This document shows, in pieces, positions 21,774 through 35,400 of a stretch of DNA of 64,000 nt. Both the position numbers and the translations under genes were made by a program. The DNA is taken from the NCBI RefSeq assembly GCF_000306255.2, contig NZ_AKWY02000001.1, positions 62,001-126,000 on the forward strand, in the 5' to 3' direction. Position 1 is the stretch's first letter. Every line of letters begins with the position of its first letter. The notes below the pieces were generated by a model. The model ran no database searches and was not told the DNA's origin. It saw only the letters and a list, made by a program, of their open reading frames with translations. The stretch is from Leptospira noguchii serovar Panama str. CZ214. Lineage in GTDB: Bacteria > Spirochaetota > Leptospiria > Leptospirales > Leptospiraceae.

Positions 21774-23750
21774 TCATTTCCTTTTAGTAAGAATTCTAAC
21801 TTCATAGGGATCTAAAATTTTTAAACCTGCAAGACTTTTCTTTCCGGAATGGTTGATAAAGATTTCATAATTTTGTTTTCTTCCCGGTCTAAAAATTTTC
21901 TCAACGTTGGGGCCGTAAAAAATGAATGGGATTTTAGTTTCCTTTAAAATACGTCTATAAAGAAGAATAAAACTCAAAGGTTCCAAAGAAGATCCTACGT
22001 AGATGACTTTCCCTTTATGATAATGATTTGCAGTAATTACGGGACTTCCTTTGTAGAATTTTTTTTCATCCGTATAACGAGCCCAAACTTCTGCCGTGGT
22101 AGGTTCTAGAATTTCACAAATTTTAGAACAGGTTCCGGGAAAAAAACGAAATCGAAACTTGATTTTTTGATTTCCTACCGATTCAAACTTCCGAACTTTA
22201 ACTCCGGCCATTTCCGCAAACGGTCCCGGAATTTGAGAATCATACATCCATCCGTTTAAATCTTTTGCTCCGGTTCTAAAACCTAAAACCAAAGTTCCAC
22301 CTTCTCGTACAAATTCTTCCAAACGTTTAAAAACGGCTTCGTTAACCATTGTATACATTGGAAGTATTATAACTTTATAATATTTGAAATCGATTTTAGA
22401 AGAGGGACGAAAATGAGTATTGACGTTTAACACGTTCATACCTGAAAACCAAGTTGCCATTTCAATATCATAACCAACTTGAGACCAAGGAACGGGAGAA
22501 AATTTTAATCCGGTGGAAATAGGCTGATGTTTCCAGTTTCTTGCGTTTTCAATATCGTGAACAACCGCAACTTGTGCTGGAAATAATTCTTCAGTAAAAT
22601 CCTCTGCATATTCTTGGATTTCTTGAATTCCTTTTTGAAGCTCATAATAACGTTCTGTTTTCTCTTTATCATGATCTAAAATTCCATAACAAAGTTGTTC
22701 TTGTCCAAATCGTGCGGTCCTATATCTAAAAAAGTAAATTGAGTTAGAACCGTGAACGATGGAATGTTTCATCCAAAGTTTAGTTTGTCCTGGAGCCGGA
22801 AGATAACCAAGTAAATCGTGCCCTTGAAAACCAGAAATTTGTTCCATAACCGTAAACGGAAGATTCTTTAGACCTCGGTTGTATTGTTGCATCGCCGAGA
22901 TAAATGGATGAGGAAATGGAACTTCTTGTTCTCCCCAAGTGGGATAGTTGTCCCAAGAAACGTAATCTAAATAAGTGGCTAACTCTGCCATGTCGATGAT
23001 CGGTAAAAATGGAGAAGGATAAAGATTGGTAGTGAGAGGTCTTCCAATTGAAAATTTTCTAAGGATCTGTGTCTGAAGTTTTACAAAGTCTATAATCGTA
23101 TCCGAATGAAATCGATAAAAATCTTGAATCAAAGAAGGATGAAAGTTACTCGCAATATGACGGCCTGGAATTGGAACTTCTTCAAAAGAATTAAAAATCA
23201 TTCCCCAAAAAACATTCCCCCAAGTTTCATTTAAGTTTTGAATCGTTTTATATTTGTTCTTTAACCAAATTCTAAAAGCTTTTAGAGATGTTTGAGAATG
23301 ATCTATATCAGAACCTTCGTGTCCAATTTCGTTATCAATTTGCCAACCGATTACTACTGGATGACTTCCAAAATGTTTTGCCATTGCAGTTACAATTTTT
23401 ACAACCGCCTTTCTATAGTTAGGTGAAGAGAAACAGGCTTGCCTTCTGGTACCGATTGTTCTTTGAATTCCGTTTCTTTCTTGGATTATATCCGGAAATT
23501 TTTTAGCGAGCCAAGGAGGAAAGGTCGCAGTGGGGGTTCCTAAGATTGCGGTCATTCCGTTCTTTTGGATTAAATTTAGAATGTGGTCAAAAAAAGAAAA
23601 ATTATATTTCCCTTCTTTAGGTTCCATTATTGCCCAAGCAAACTCGGCAAGACGAACCGAACTTAAACCCATCTCTTTCATAATAGAGATGTCTTCTTCC
23701 CAATCCTTTCGAGTCCATTGTTCCGGGTAGTAATCGGCTCCGAATATCAT
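21774..23750 (-). CDS. GH42 beta-galactosidase
   Basis: About 658 residues of glycoside hydrolase family 42. The TIM-barrel starts F-G-A-D-Y-Y-P-E-Q-W. The acid/base Glu is in W-Q-I-D-N-E-I-G (Glu141) and the nucleophile in F-T-V-M-E-Q-I-S-G (Glu303). The trimerisation domain follows (P-A-Q-V-A-V-V-H-D-I-E-N and G-G-T-L-V-L-G-F-R-T-G) with a small C-terminal beta domain. It hydrolyses terminal beta-galactosides. The ATG at 23750 is chosen because AAGGAGA lies six bases upstream; a longer frame would begin at 23792. No signal peptide, so cytosolic. No sugar transporter is nearby. A related hexosaminidase-like use cannot be excluded. Confidence 0.92.
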   Translation of the reverse strand: MIFGADYYPEQWTRKDWEEDISIMKEMGLSSVRLAEFAWAIMEPKEGKYNFSFFDHILNLIQKNGMTAILGTPTATFPPWLAKKFPDIIQERNGIQRTIGTRRQACFSSPNYRKAVVKIVTAMAKHFGSHPVVIGWQIDNEIGHEGSDIDHSQTSLKAFRIWLKNKYKTIQNLNETWGNVFWGMIFNSFEEVPIPGRHIASNFHPSLIQDFYRFHSDTIIDFVKLQTQILRKFSIGRPLTTNLYPSPFLPIIDMAELATYLDYVSWDNYPTWGEQEVPFPHPFISAMQQYNRGLKNLPFTVMEQISGFQGHDLLGYLPAPGQTKLWMKHSIVHGSNSIYFFRYRTARFGQEQLCYGILDHDKEKTERYYELQKGIQEIQEYAEDFTEELFPAQVAVVHDIENARNWKHQPISTGLKFSPVPWSQVGYDIEMATWFSGMNVLNVNTHFRPSSKIDFKYYKVIILPMYTMVNEAVFKRLEEFVREGGTLVLGFRTGAKDLNGWMYDSQIPGPFAEMAGVKVRKFESVGNQKIKFRFRFFPGTCSKICEILEPTTAEVWARYTDEKKFYKGSPVITANHYHKGKVIYVGSSLEPLSFILLYRRILKETKIPFIFYGPNVEKIFRPGRKQNYEIFINHSGKKSLAGLKILDPYEVRILTKRK

Positions 23751-23755
23751 TTTGA

Positions 23756-23762
23756 TCTCCTT
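23756..23762 (-). promoter_or_regulatory. Ribosome binding site deciding the GH42 start
   Basis: On the minus strand AAGGAGA stands about six bases before the ATG at 23750. It rules in the shorter protein beginning MIFGADYYPEQ. Confidence 0.7.
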
Positions 23763-23936
23763 GCTTTCGAAAAAAATTTCATCAAAGGGCAAATCTGAAA
23801 AGAAAGAAAACCATTCTTATGGGTTGTCTAAGATAAAAAATACTGTCTTTTCTAAGAAAGTCTGAGAGGATACAAATGACGTGGATTATAACACGTTTAC
23901 AACCTCAACTTTCATTTCTCGCCAAAAAGGGATTCC

Positions 23937-24794
23937 ATGCACAATCAGGATTCGTTGATATACGGAATTTTACCCGATGTTCACTTTCGATATTCAGTCG
24001 CCGAGATTTCTTATTCCGTTACGGCGGCTTCCAACTTACACAACTTAGATGATCCAAATACGGAACTTCTTGCTAAAACGATGATCGGCGCCTTTTTTCT
24101 GGCCGACCAGATTAAAGAAGATACAAAAGTAAGTTTGCAAATTCAATTTAACGAGGATTCTTCTACACATTCCGTACTTGCCTACAGCGATAGACAAGGA
24201 AGAATGAAAGCGGTTCTAAGGGAAAGACCGGAAGAAGATGTGGAGCCTGGCAAGGTAATGGAAGATTATTCGGGAGTGATGAAGGTATTCCGTTGGAAAG
24301 ACGGGGCTTGTATCTATCAATCTGTAGTTCCTTATCTCAGCCGAAGTTTTGAAGAGAATTTTAGAAATTATTTAAATAGTTCGGAACAAATCGTCTGTTT
24401 TGTAACTCTATTTATTCGAAAAGACGGATTTCATTGGGATGTAAGAGGGATTCTTTTACAATCATTACCTGAAGCAAAAGAAGAACATATTCAAAAAATT
24501 GCAAGTCTTTCGGAAAAAATAGATACAAACATAAACGATTTTTTAGGAAAGGACGTTTACAATTGTTTAAATAAAATTGGCGAATCAACTCGCTCTGCGG
24601 TTCAGATTTTAGAAGAAGGTCAACCTGAGTTTCGTTGTGATTGTTCTGAAAATAAAATTAGGGAATTGATTCAAACGCTGGGGAAGAAAGAGGCGATGCA
24701 GATCGTGGACGAAGTCGGAATGATCGAAGTGACTTGCGAATTTTGTACTTCCGTTTATCGTTTTGAAAGAGAAAAGGTGAGCGAATTGTTTTGA
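23937..24794 (+). CDS. hslO: Hsp33 redox-regulated chaperone
   Basis: 285 residues with the Hsp33 layout. The N-terminal substrate-binding domain is followed by a linker and a C-terminal zinc centre, C-D-C at residues 234-236 and C-E-F-C at 267-270, as in F-R-C-D-C and V-T-C-E-F-C. In the family, oxidants release zinc, form disulfides and activate holdase activity in the cytosol. AAAAAGGGA stands five bases before the ATG. It heads a tight operon hslO-tsaE-tsaB-rnr (7 bases, 4-base overlap, 5 bases). Confidence 0.95.
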   Translation: MHNQDSLIYGILPDVHFRYSVAEISYSVTAASNLHNLDDPNTELLAKTMIGAFFLADQIKEDTKVSLQIQFNEDSSTHSVLAYSDRQGRMKAVLRERPEEDVEPGKVMEDYSGVMKVFRWKDGACIYQSVVPYLSRSFEENFRNYLNSSEQIVCFVTLFIRKDGFHWDVRGILLQSLPEAKEEHIQKIASLSEKIDTNINDFLGKDVYNCLNKIGESTRSAVQILEEGQPEFRCDCSENKIRELIQTLGKKEAMQIVDEVGMIEVTCEFCTSVYRFEREKVSELF

Positions 24795-24801
24795 GGATGA
24801 A

Positions 24802-25380
24802 TTGGAACTCGAATTTAAAAATCTAAAACTAGATGAACTTGATAAACCCGCTGAATTTCTTGCTTCACTAATTCTTTCCTCCTTAAAGGAAGAACTTCAC
24901 CCCGTTTTTTTATTTACGGGTATTATGGGAGCGGGTAAAACTACGTTTGCTTCCAAACTTGTAAAAAAAATTCTTCCAACCGCAAATGTAAATTCTCCCA
25001 CTTATACCTTAGTAAATGAATATTCGATCTTTAAAAAAACCGATTTAAGTTTAAACTTTCAAAATCAAAATGTTTCAGCAAAAAATTTTATATCTAAAGA
25101 AAAATTTGATCAGGAAAAAATTCAAATTCACCATTTTGATCTTCACAGATTGAAATATAGTACAGAGTTGGAAGACCTCGGTTTTGAAGAAATTTGGGGA
25201 AAAGCAGGAGTTTCGATAATAGAATGGTGGCAGATAGCAAAAGAGTATTTGGATTTTTTACCTTTAAAAATTGAATTAGAGTTTAAAATTATTTCTGAAT
25301 ATGAAAGAACTATTATAATCAAAAGTACTGATATAGAAAAATTTGTTTCTTTGAAAAATTTGTGGAAACATTCAGTATGA
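24802..25380 (+). CDS. tsaE: tRNA t6A ATPase TsaE
   Basis: 192 residues. P-loop G-I-M-G-A-G-K-T-T at about 40-48, then S-P-T-Y-T-L-V-N-E-Y, H-F-D-L-H-R-L and G-V-S-I-I-E-W-W, all diagnostic of TsaE (YjeE). TsaE is the ATPase of the TsaBDE complex that makes N6-threonylcarbamoyladenosine at tRNA position 37. It is longer than the usual 150-160 residues, with an insertion of about 30 residues between the S-P-T-Y and H-F-D-L motifs. It starts at TTG with GAGGATG upstream and ends in an ATGA overlap with tsaB. Confidence 0.93.
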   Translation: MELEFKNLKLDELDKPAEFLASLILSSLKEELHPVFLFTGIMGAGKTTFASKLVKKILPTANVNSPTYTLVNEYSIFKKTDLSLNFQNQNVSAKNFISKEKFDQEKIQIHHFDLHRLKYSTELEDLGFEEIWGKAGVSIIEWWQIAKEYLDFLPLKIELEFKIISEYERTIIIKSTDIEKFVSLKNLWKHSV

Positions 25381-26057
25381 AAAAAATTCTGTTCTTTGAT
25401 GCAACTAATCAATGGATTTTAGTGGAATCTTTTCGTTTGAGTTCGGACGGGCAATTGGAAATAATTGCTTCTTACTCCGGAATTCATCCCAGAGAATCTT
25501 CTAAACTTCTCATTCAGGAATTAAAAAACGTTCTTCAAAAATCGGATTGGAAAACCCCGGATTTGATCGTAAGCGCTTTAGGTCCAGGATCTTTTACTGG
25601 ACTTAGAATTGCAGTTGCAACAGCCAGAAATTTATCTCAACTTTGGAAAATTCCCGCAATCGGATTTGATAGTTTAAACGTTTATGCTTCGTTTTATTAT
25701 CAAGAAGTCGGTGATCCTGTGATTGTAGGAATAGAAGCAAAACAAAAAAAGATTTATTTTGGAATGGAAGATAATAGAGGTTTTTTCGGTTCGATTGATG
25801 TTAAACCGGAAGATATTATCAATAAAATTCCAGAAGATCGTTTGCAAACTTTTTTAACATCTCAAAAATATTCTGATCATCCGAATATTTTTTTTGGAAA
25901 TTCTATATTAGAAAACTTACCTTCTGCATCAGCCTTATTGAATCAAAATATAAACCTGATTCAGGAAGCTCTGAATTTTCCGGATCAATTTCCTTATTGG
26001 AAACTTGTGCCTAACTACGTGCGCGGTACTTATGTTGATGATAAATTAACGATTTAG
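25377..26057 (+). CDS. tsaB: tRNA t6A protein TsaB
   Basis: 226 residues from the ATG at 25377, which overlaps the tsaE stop (ATGA). N-terminal I-L-F-F-D-A-T and the signature L-G-P-G-S-F-T-G-L-R-I around residues 68-78 are typical of TsaB (YeaZ), the ASKHA-fold partner of TsaD. The C-terminal P-N-Y-V-R-G is also characteristic. It scaffolds the t6A complex. tsaD itself is not in the window. Confidence 0.93.
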   Translation: MKKILFFDATNQWILVESFRLSSDGQLEIIASYSGIHPRESSKLLIQELKNVLQKSDWKTPDLIVSALGPGSFTGLRIAVATARNLSQLWKIPAIGFDSLNVYASFYYQEVGDPVIVGIEAKQKKIYFGMEDNRGFFGSIDVKPEDIINKIPEDRLQTFLTSQKYSDHPNIFFGNSILENLPSASALLNQNINLIQEALNFPDQFPYWKLVPNYVRGTYVDDKLTI

Positions 26058-26062
26058 AAATT

Positions 26063-28309
<2,247 letters not shown>

Positions 28310-28480
28310 ACAAATAAATTCTTTTCTAATATCCCTGCGGAACGGTTTTTTCTCAATTTCATAAGTCATCCAAAATATTTTTGAATTTTATACAAAAAGT
28401 TTCGAAAGTATTTAAAAAGTTTAAGATGACTTATATTAAAAATCGAAATTATTTAGACCATCTGTAAATGGGAGGCAAAC

Positions 28481-28981
28481 TTGGAATCGTTTTTGCAGGA
28501 ACCAATTTCCCGAAATCGTTTTTTAAAATTCGTTCTAAAATTTTCAGCCTTATTGATGCTTCCTGGATTAGGTGCTTGTTCTAGCGGTTCGATTCCTAGA
28601 CTGAGAGGTTTAAAAGAAACTCAATATTTAGGTTTTAAATGTATAGGTGAAGTTTTTCTAAAAGGAAATCCGATTTTAGATTTTGATCTTGGTGTTGCAG
28701 CTGACGATTATATATATGGACATCCAACTCCAATCGATACCGAAGACGTTCTTTTGCTTCTCGGAAGAATCCCTTCTTCAACATTAGCTGCTCTTGTTTT
28801 TGATTTTTCTTTACAGTCTATGAGTTCTTTAAACGTAGAAGAAAGGGAAAAACGTTTATTGTCTTGGAAAACTTCTTCACTTGGTTTAAAACGAGGAATT
28901 TATTCCATCTTAAGACAGACTTCCTTCTTTCTAGTTTCTAAAGATCAAAGAATTCAAAAATTAGCAGGATATGAGGGATAA
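28481..28981 (+). CDS. Lipoprotein, probable small subunit of a GMC dehydrogenase
   Basis: 166 residues. The start is TTG with GGGAGG upstream. The signal has R-N-R-F-L-K before the hydrophobic core, reminiscent of a Tat motif, and ends G-L-G-A-C (Cys33). The mature part resembles the gluconate 2-dehydrogenase subunit 3 type (small periplasmic partner), although similarity is weak. It lies 3 bases before the GMC oxidoreductase gene, the usual arrangement for such two-subunit dehydrogenases. It may help export or anchor the large subunit (inference). Confidence 0.7.
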   Translation: MESFLQEPISRNRFLKFVLKFSALLMLPGLGACSSGSIPRLRGLKETQYLGFKCIGEVFLKGNPILDFDLGVAADDYIYGHPTPIDTEDVLLLLGRIPSSTLAALVFDFSLQSMSSLNVEEREKRLLSWKTSSLGLKRGIYSILRQTSFFLVSKDQRIQKLAGYEG

Positions 28982-28984
28982 TAT

Positions 28985-30598
28985 ATGGGCGGTATACCGG
29001 CGGCGAATGATAAAATTATCACTCCAAAAAAACATAAGGAAATTATAAAAAAGGAAAATATTAAAAACGGAATTTGGGAATTAAATTCAGACGTGGTTGT
29101 GATTGGTTCAGGTGCAGGTGGTGCAGTTGTGGCTGCAACGTTGGCAAAGAACGGTTGGAACGTGATTTTAATTGAAGAAGGTTCTTATTTTACCCCGGCT
29201 CAGTTCAATGGAAATGAATTTACCTCCTCAGCTAGATTGTATCGTGATGCCGGTTTTATAATAACCGAGGAACAAACTCTTAGTATTCTTCAAGGTAGAA
29301 CGATAGGCGGTTCCACTACCGTCAACTGGCAAACTTCTCTTTATCCTCCGGATTACGTTACGGAAGAATGGGATCTAAGATTTGGATTGAAAGGTTATTC
29401 TAGAAAAGATATGGATTTTTACATTTCTTCCGTTCATGAACGATTGGGAGTTCATCCGGTTCCTCAGAATCTTATCAATGCAAATAATAATATTCTAATG
29501 AAAGGTGGAAAATCTTTAGGTCTTAATCCCGAAGTTCTAAATAACAATAACAGAGGATGTATCGGTTTAGGAAGATGCGGATTAGGATGTCCGATTAACG
29601 CAAAACAATCCATGTTCTTGACGTATATCCCAGACGCGATCGAATCTGGTGCGACCGTAATTGCAAATATGAAAGCACAGGTAATTTATGACGGGCCTAC
29701 AAAAACAGTAATTGCCGATTTCACTCCTGATCCCTACGAAAAAACACCAGACGTAGTCATTCAAAAACTTAAAATTTCCGCAAAGGTAGTAGTAGTTAGC
29801 GCGGGTGCAATTGAGGGACCTGCACTTTTACAAAGGTCAAGTTTAGGTAACAACTGGGTCGGAAAGAATTTAAAAGTACATCCTACGAGTACGATCTTTG
29901 CCGTTTTCGACGAGAAGATTAATATGTATTCAGGTCCTCCACAATCTGTGGTCATTAAGGACGGACACAATCAAGATAAGACAGGTTACGGTTTTTGGTT
30001 GGAAGTCGCGCCTTTCCGTCCTACGTTAGCCGCTTCTTTGATCCCTTTTTACGGATCGAAACAATTTGAACAAATCGAAAAGTATCCTAACATGAGTGCC
30101 GGAATCGTATTGGTCCGAGACGGATCCGACGGAGAAGCGAATGCTTCTGTAAAATGGTTTTTAGGAAGTAGAAAGGTTTATTTCGAACTTACTCCTGGAG
30201 ACGGTAAAAATATGCTTCGTGGTTTAAAAATGTTGGCGGAAGTGCAGGCTGCAGCTGGAGCTAAAGAACTTATCTTCCCGTTTACAGATATGGATACTAC
30301 TGTCCCTGTAGATCGTAATACTAAATTCGATTGGATCTTGGAAAAAAAATTCAACCCTGGAAGTCTAATGGTGGGTTCTGCGCATCCGCACGGATCGATT
30401 CAAGCCGCAAATTCTCCAGAAAAAGGAGCCGTGGATTTAAATATGGAATTATACGGTCATAAAAATATTTATGTAATGGATGCTTCTGTATATCCAACGG
30501 GTCTTTCCGTCAATCCACAAATTACTACGATGAGTTTGGTACTTAGGGCTTCTCAGTCTCTTGCTTCTAAAAAATCTGAAAAATTGAATCGATCCTAA
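28985..30598 (+). CDS. GMC-family oxidoreductase
   Basis: 537 residues. FAD-binding G-S-G-A-G-G at 41-46, G-R-T-I-G-G-S-T-T-V-N-W near 105-116, V-S-A-G-A-I-E-G-P-A-L-L near 270, and the catalytic C-terminal S-A-H-P-H-G-S and N-P-Q-I-T-T-M. This is the glucose-methanol-choline fold, which oxidises alcohols or sugars with FAD. Three Cys at 193, 199 and 203 (G-C-I-G-L-G-R-C-G-L-G-C) suggest an extra metal or Fe-S site. No signal of its own; export by riding with the small subunit is possible. Substrate unknown. Confidence 0.9.
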   Translation: MGGIPAANDKIITPKKHKEIIKKENIKNGIWELNSDVVVIGSGAGGAVVAATLAKNGWNVILIEEGSYFTPAQFNGNEFTSSARLYRDAGFIITEEQTLSILQGRTIGGSTTVNWQTSLYPPDYVTEEWDLRFGLKGYSRKDMDFYISSVHERLGVHPVPQNLINANNNILMKGGKSLGLNPEVLNNNNRGCIGLGRCGLGCPINAKQSMFLTYIPDAIESGATVIANMKAQVIYDGPTKTVIADFTPDPYEKTPDVVIQKLKISAKVVVVSAGAIEGPALLQRSSLGNNWVGKNLKVHPTSTIFAVFDEKINMYSGPPQSVVIKDGHNQDKTGYGFWLEVAPFRPTLAASLIPFYGSKQFEQIEKYPNMSAGIVLVRDGSDGEANASVKWFLGSRKVYFELTPGDGKNMLRGLKMLAEVQAAAGAKELIFPFTDMDTTVPVDRNTKFDWILEKKFNPGSLMVGSAHPHGSIQAANSPEKGAVDLNMELYGHKNIYVMDASVYPTGLSVNPQITTMSLVLRASQSLASKKSEKLNRS

Positions 30599-30738
30599 AA
30601 AATCAATAACGTATAAAATTTTTTAAAGTACAAAGAAAGGATTTTTGGGATATATTTTAAGAAATTTATTATAAACCAATTGAAAAAGAGATCACAAATT
30701 CACTTTTAAAAAAGATTTCCTTTCTGATATTTGGTTCT

Positions 30739-32244
<1,506 letters not shown>

Positions 32245-32318
32245 TTTTATATCATATTATATCAGGGATTAAAAATAAGATTTTATATCTTTGACTCCAA
32301 GTTTTAAAAAATATACAT

Positions 32319-32420
32319 TAGAGTTGTTGAAAAATTAATTCGCCACTTAGTTTTTTTTCATGTAACGGTCAATTGAAGCAGTTTTGTTAATTTTAACTAT
32401 GAAATTTTTCAACAACTCTA
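32319..32420 (+). mobile_element. MITE-like element, family 1, copy F
   Basis: 102-bp copy with perfect-looking ends TAGAGTTGTTGAAAAATT and AAATTTTTCAACAACTCTA, and interior GTAACGGTCAATTGAAGC and AGTTTTGTTAATTTT. It lies between convergent genes. Confidence 0.85.
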
Positions 32421-32555
32421 TTCAAAAAAAATATATAGTAAATTCTAAAAAACTTATACTTTGCATAATTACTTATAACAATGTGAAAGAAATTATAGTG
32501 GAAAATTCAAAGGGATTGAAACGATCCATGGAGTGACATTGAGTTTTTTTATTCG

Positions 32556-32640
32556 CCAAAATTTTCTAAAAATATGAGTTCCTACAATTTTAGAATTTGT
32601 CCGTGAAATCGCGGTTTGTGATAGTTCCCACATTTTAGGA
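32556..32640. repeat. GAGTTCC...GTTCCCACA repeat unit
   Basis: Reads ATGAGTTCCTACAATTTTAG, then TTTGTCCGTGAAATCG, and closes with ATAGTTCCCACATTTT. The same unit, with about 80 percent identity by eye, is at 47331-47412, and single GTTCCCAC motifs are scattered through other gaps. Confidence 0.7.
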
Positions 32641-32736
32641 ATCGATCTGCAAATTCAGATTCCTAACTTTTTTCAGAAAAGTAAATTTCCTTAGACCAAA
32701 TTCACGTAATTTTACGCAAAAATTTTGGAGATAAAT

Positions 32737-33441
32737 TTATAAATTTCGTAATCGAAGTAAAGAATCTAAATCCACTTGGCCAGGAGCTTTGGGATTATTC
32801 AAACAACAGTAGGTAAAAAAAGAACCAAAAGAATCTGGGAAAATTCTCGAAACCACACCCAAGGGCCCCATACAAATTCCCGTTAAAAATATATTCAATT
32901 TTTTGAATTCTTTAGATACATTCCTAAAAGAAGAAAGAAATTCTGTCAGTTCGTAAATAGAGTTTGGAAATACCGCAAATTTATAAATTAAAGGAAGATC
33001 TGATTTATACTTTTCTGATTTTAAATAAGAATCTTTGCCAATCCAATCCCTAATTTCTTGTTCCGATAAAATTCCGTCAAATTTATGAACAGATCTGATC
33101 AGACCAAAACCTATGTTTACGTTTGATTCAAAAAGATTGTTGGAACGATTTAATTCCAAATCCAGATAATGAATCTTAGGATTTATGTTAGAAACTATTT
33201 TATGAAAATCTAATTCTCCTTTTTCTGCAAATGCTATTTGATCTGTATCTTCTGGTTGTCTGTAAGTAAAAATACATTTTGCGTTCAATTCTTCGATTTT
33301 ATCTATTAGTTTTTGTCCAGTGTTTTTAGGAGAAAATAGATCGAGACGAATTTCAATTCGATCACAAAAAGGATGTGCTTTAAGAGAAAAAAATTCATCT
33401 TCGTTGATCGTAAGAACGATTTTAAATTCTCGCTGATTCAT
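32737..33441 (-). CDS. aroD: Type I 3-dehydroquinate dehydratase
   Basis: About 234 residues from the ATG at 33441, with AAAAGG upstream; a longer frame to 33489 overlaps kdsD. Motifs: D-R-I-E-I-R-L-D-L-F, C-I-F-T-Y-R-Q-P-E, S-V-H-K-F-D-G (catalytic His119) and I-Y-K-F-A-V-F-P (Schiff-base Lys154), ending F-G-S-F-F-T-Y-C-C and A-P-G-Q-V. It dehydrates 3-dehydroquinate in the shikimate pathway. It is the last gene of a minus-strand operon with kdsD, a NusG paralogue and a TonB-like gene. Confidence 0.9.
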   Translation of the reverse strand: MNQREFKIVLTINEDEFFSLKAHPFCDRIEIRLDLFSPKNTGQKLIDKIEELNAKCIFTYRQPEDTDQIAFAEKGELDFHKIVSNINPKIHYLDLELNRSNNLFESNVNIGFGLIRSVHKFDGILSEQEIRDWIGKDSYLKSEKYKSDLPLIYKFAVFPNSIYELTEFLSSFRNVSKEFKKLNIFLTGICMGPLGVVSRIFPDSFGSFFTYCCLNNPKAPGQVDLDSLLRLRNL

Positions 33442-33445
33442 TAAA

Positions 33446-34397
33446 TTAAAGACCTTTTTGTAAAAGGTCATGGATAGAAACGATCCCAATTAGTCTTTTG
33501 GAAGTATCTACGATCGGAGCAACCGAAATCGGATTAGGTCTGGATTCCATTTGTTTTAAAACGTCGTAGGCGTTTGATTCGGATAAAAACGTAGTAGGAT
33601 TTGGGTTCATCAATTGTTCCGCTGAAATCGAGGAATCTAATTTTCCTTCTTTTAATTTTTTACGAATATCAAAATCTGTAATGATTCCTAAAAGTATTCC
33701 GTTTAAATCTGTAACTCCTGTAGCCCCTTGTCTTTTTACGGTGATTTCTGTGAGTATATTTTCTAACTTTGTATCTGGCAATACCTTGGCTAAATCTTTA
33801 TCTTTTCTCATTACGTCATCTATTTTCAAACTCAAACGTTTTCCAAGTCTGCCTGCCGGATGATAGAGTGCAAAATTTTCTCTTTTAAAATTTTTCAGCT
33901 CCATCAAACACATAGCGATAGCGTCTCCTAAAATCAAAGCAATTGTGGTGCTAGACGTAGGAGCTAACTCAAGAGGACACGCCTCTTTTAAAATGGGTGT
34001 AATCAAAACAATATCTGATTCTTTTGCAAGTTTAGAATCTACGTTAGCTGTCATCGAAATCAATTTTGCGCCTATGTTTTTAATCGTGGGAATTAGGTTT
34101 AATAATTCCTCACTTTCGCCCGATTTGCCAATGGCTATGATAACGTCTTTATCTGAAATGATTCCAGCGTCTCCGTGAGCTGCGTCTGCGGGATGTAAAA
34201 AAATAGAAGGCGTTCCCGTAGAAGACAAAGTAGAAGAGATTTTTTTTCCTACGTCTCCTGACTTACCTACGCCAGTAACAATTAGTTTTCCTTTACAATC
34301 TAAAATCAGTTCGATCGCTTGTTTAATAGATGGATCTAAATTTTTTCTAAAGTGAAGAATGGATTCTATTTCGGTGTCGATTGCTTTTTCTATCTTT

Positions 34398-34414
<17 letters not shown>
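33446..34414 (-). CDS. kdsD: Arabinose-5-phosphate isomerase (KpsF/KdsD)
   Basis: 322 residues. A SIS domain (V-T-G-V-G-K-S-G, then H-P-A-D-A-A-H-G-D, and I-A-I-G-K-S-G-E-S-E-E) is followed by two CBS domains (about 205-320). KdsD converts ribulose 5-phosphate to arabinose 5-phosphate, the first step of KDO synthesis for lipopolysaccharide. Motifs A-P-T-S-S-T-T and H-P-A-G-R-L-G-K-R-L are diagnostic. Its start overlaps the NusG paralogue by 17 bases, and aroD follows after 4 bases. Confidence 0.93.

Positions 34415-35400
<986 letters not shown>

Larger units (their letters stand above)
32245..32736. other. Intergenic repeat-rich region
   Basis: Separates convergent TPR and aroD genes. It holds family 1 element copy F and a GTTCC-type repeat unit at 32556-32640. 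No gene is supported. Confidence 0.65.
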
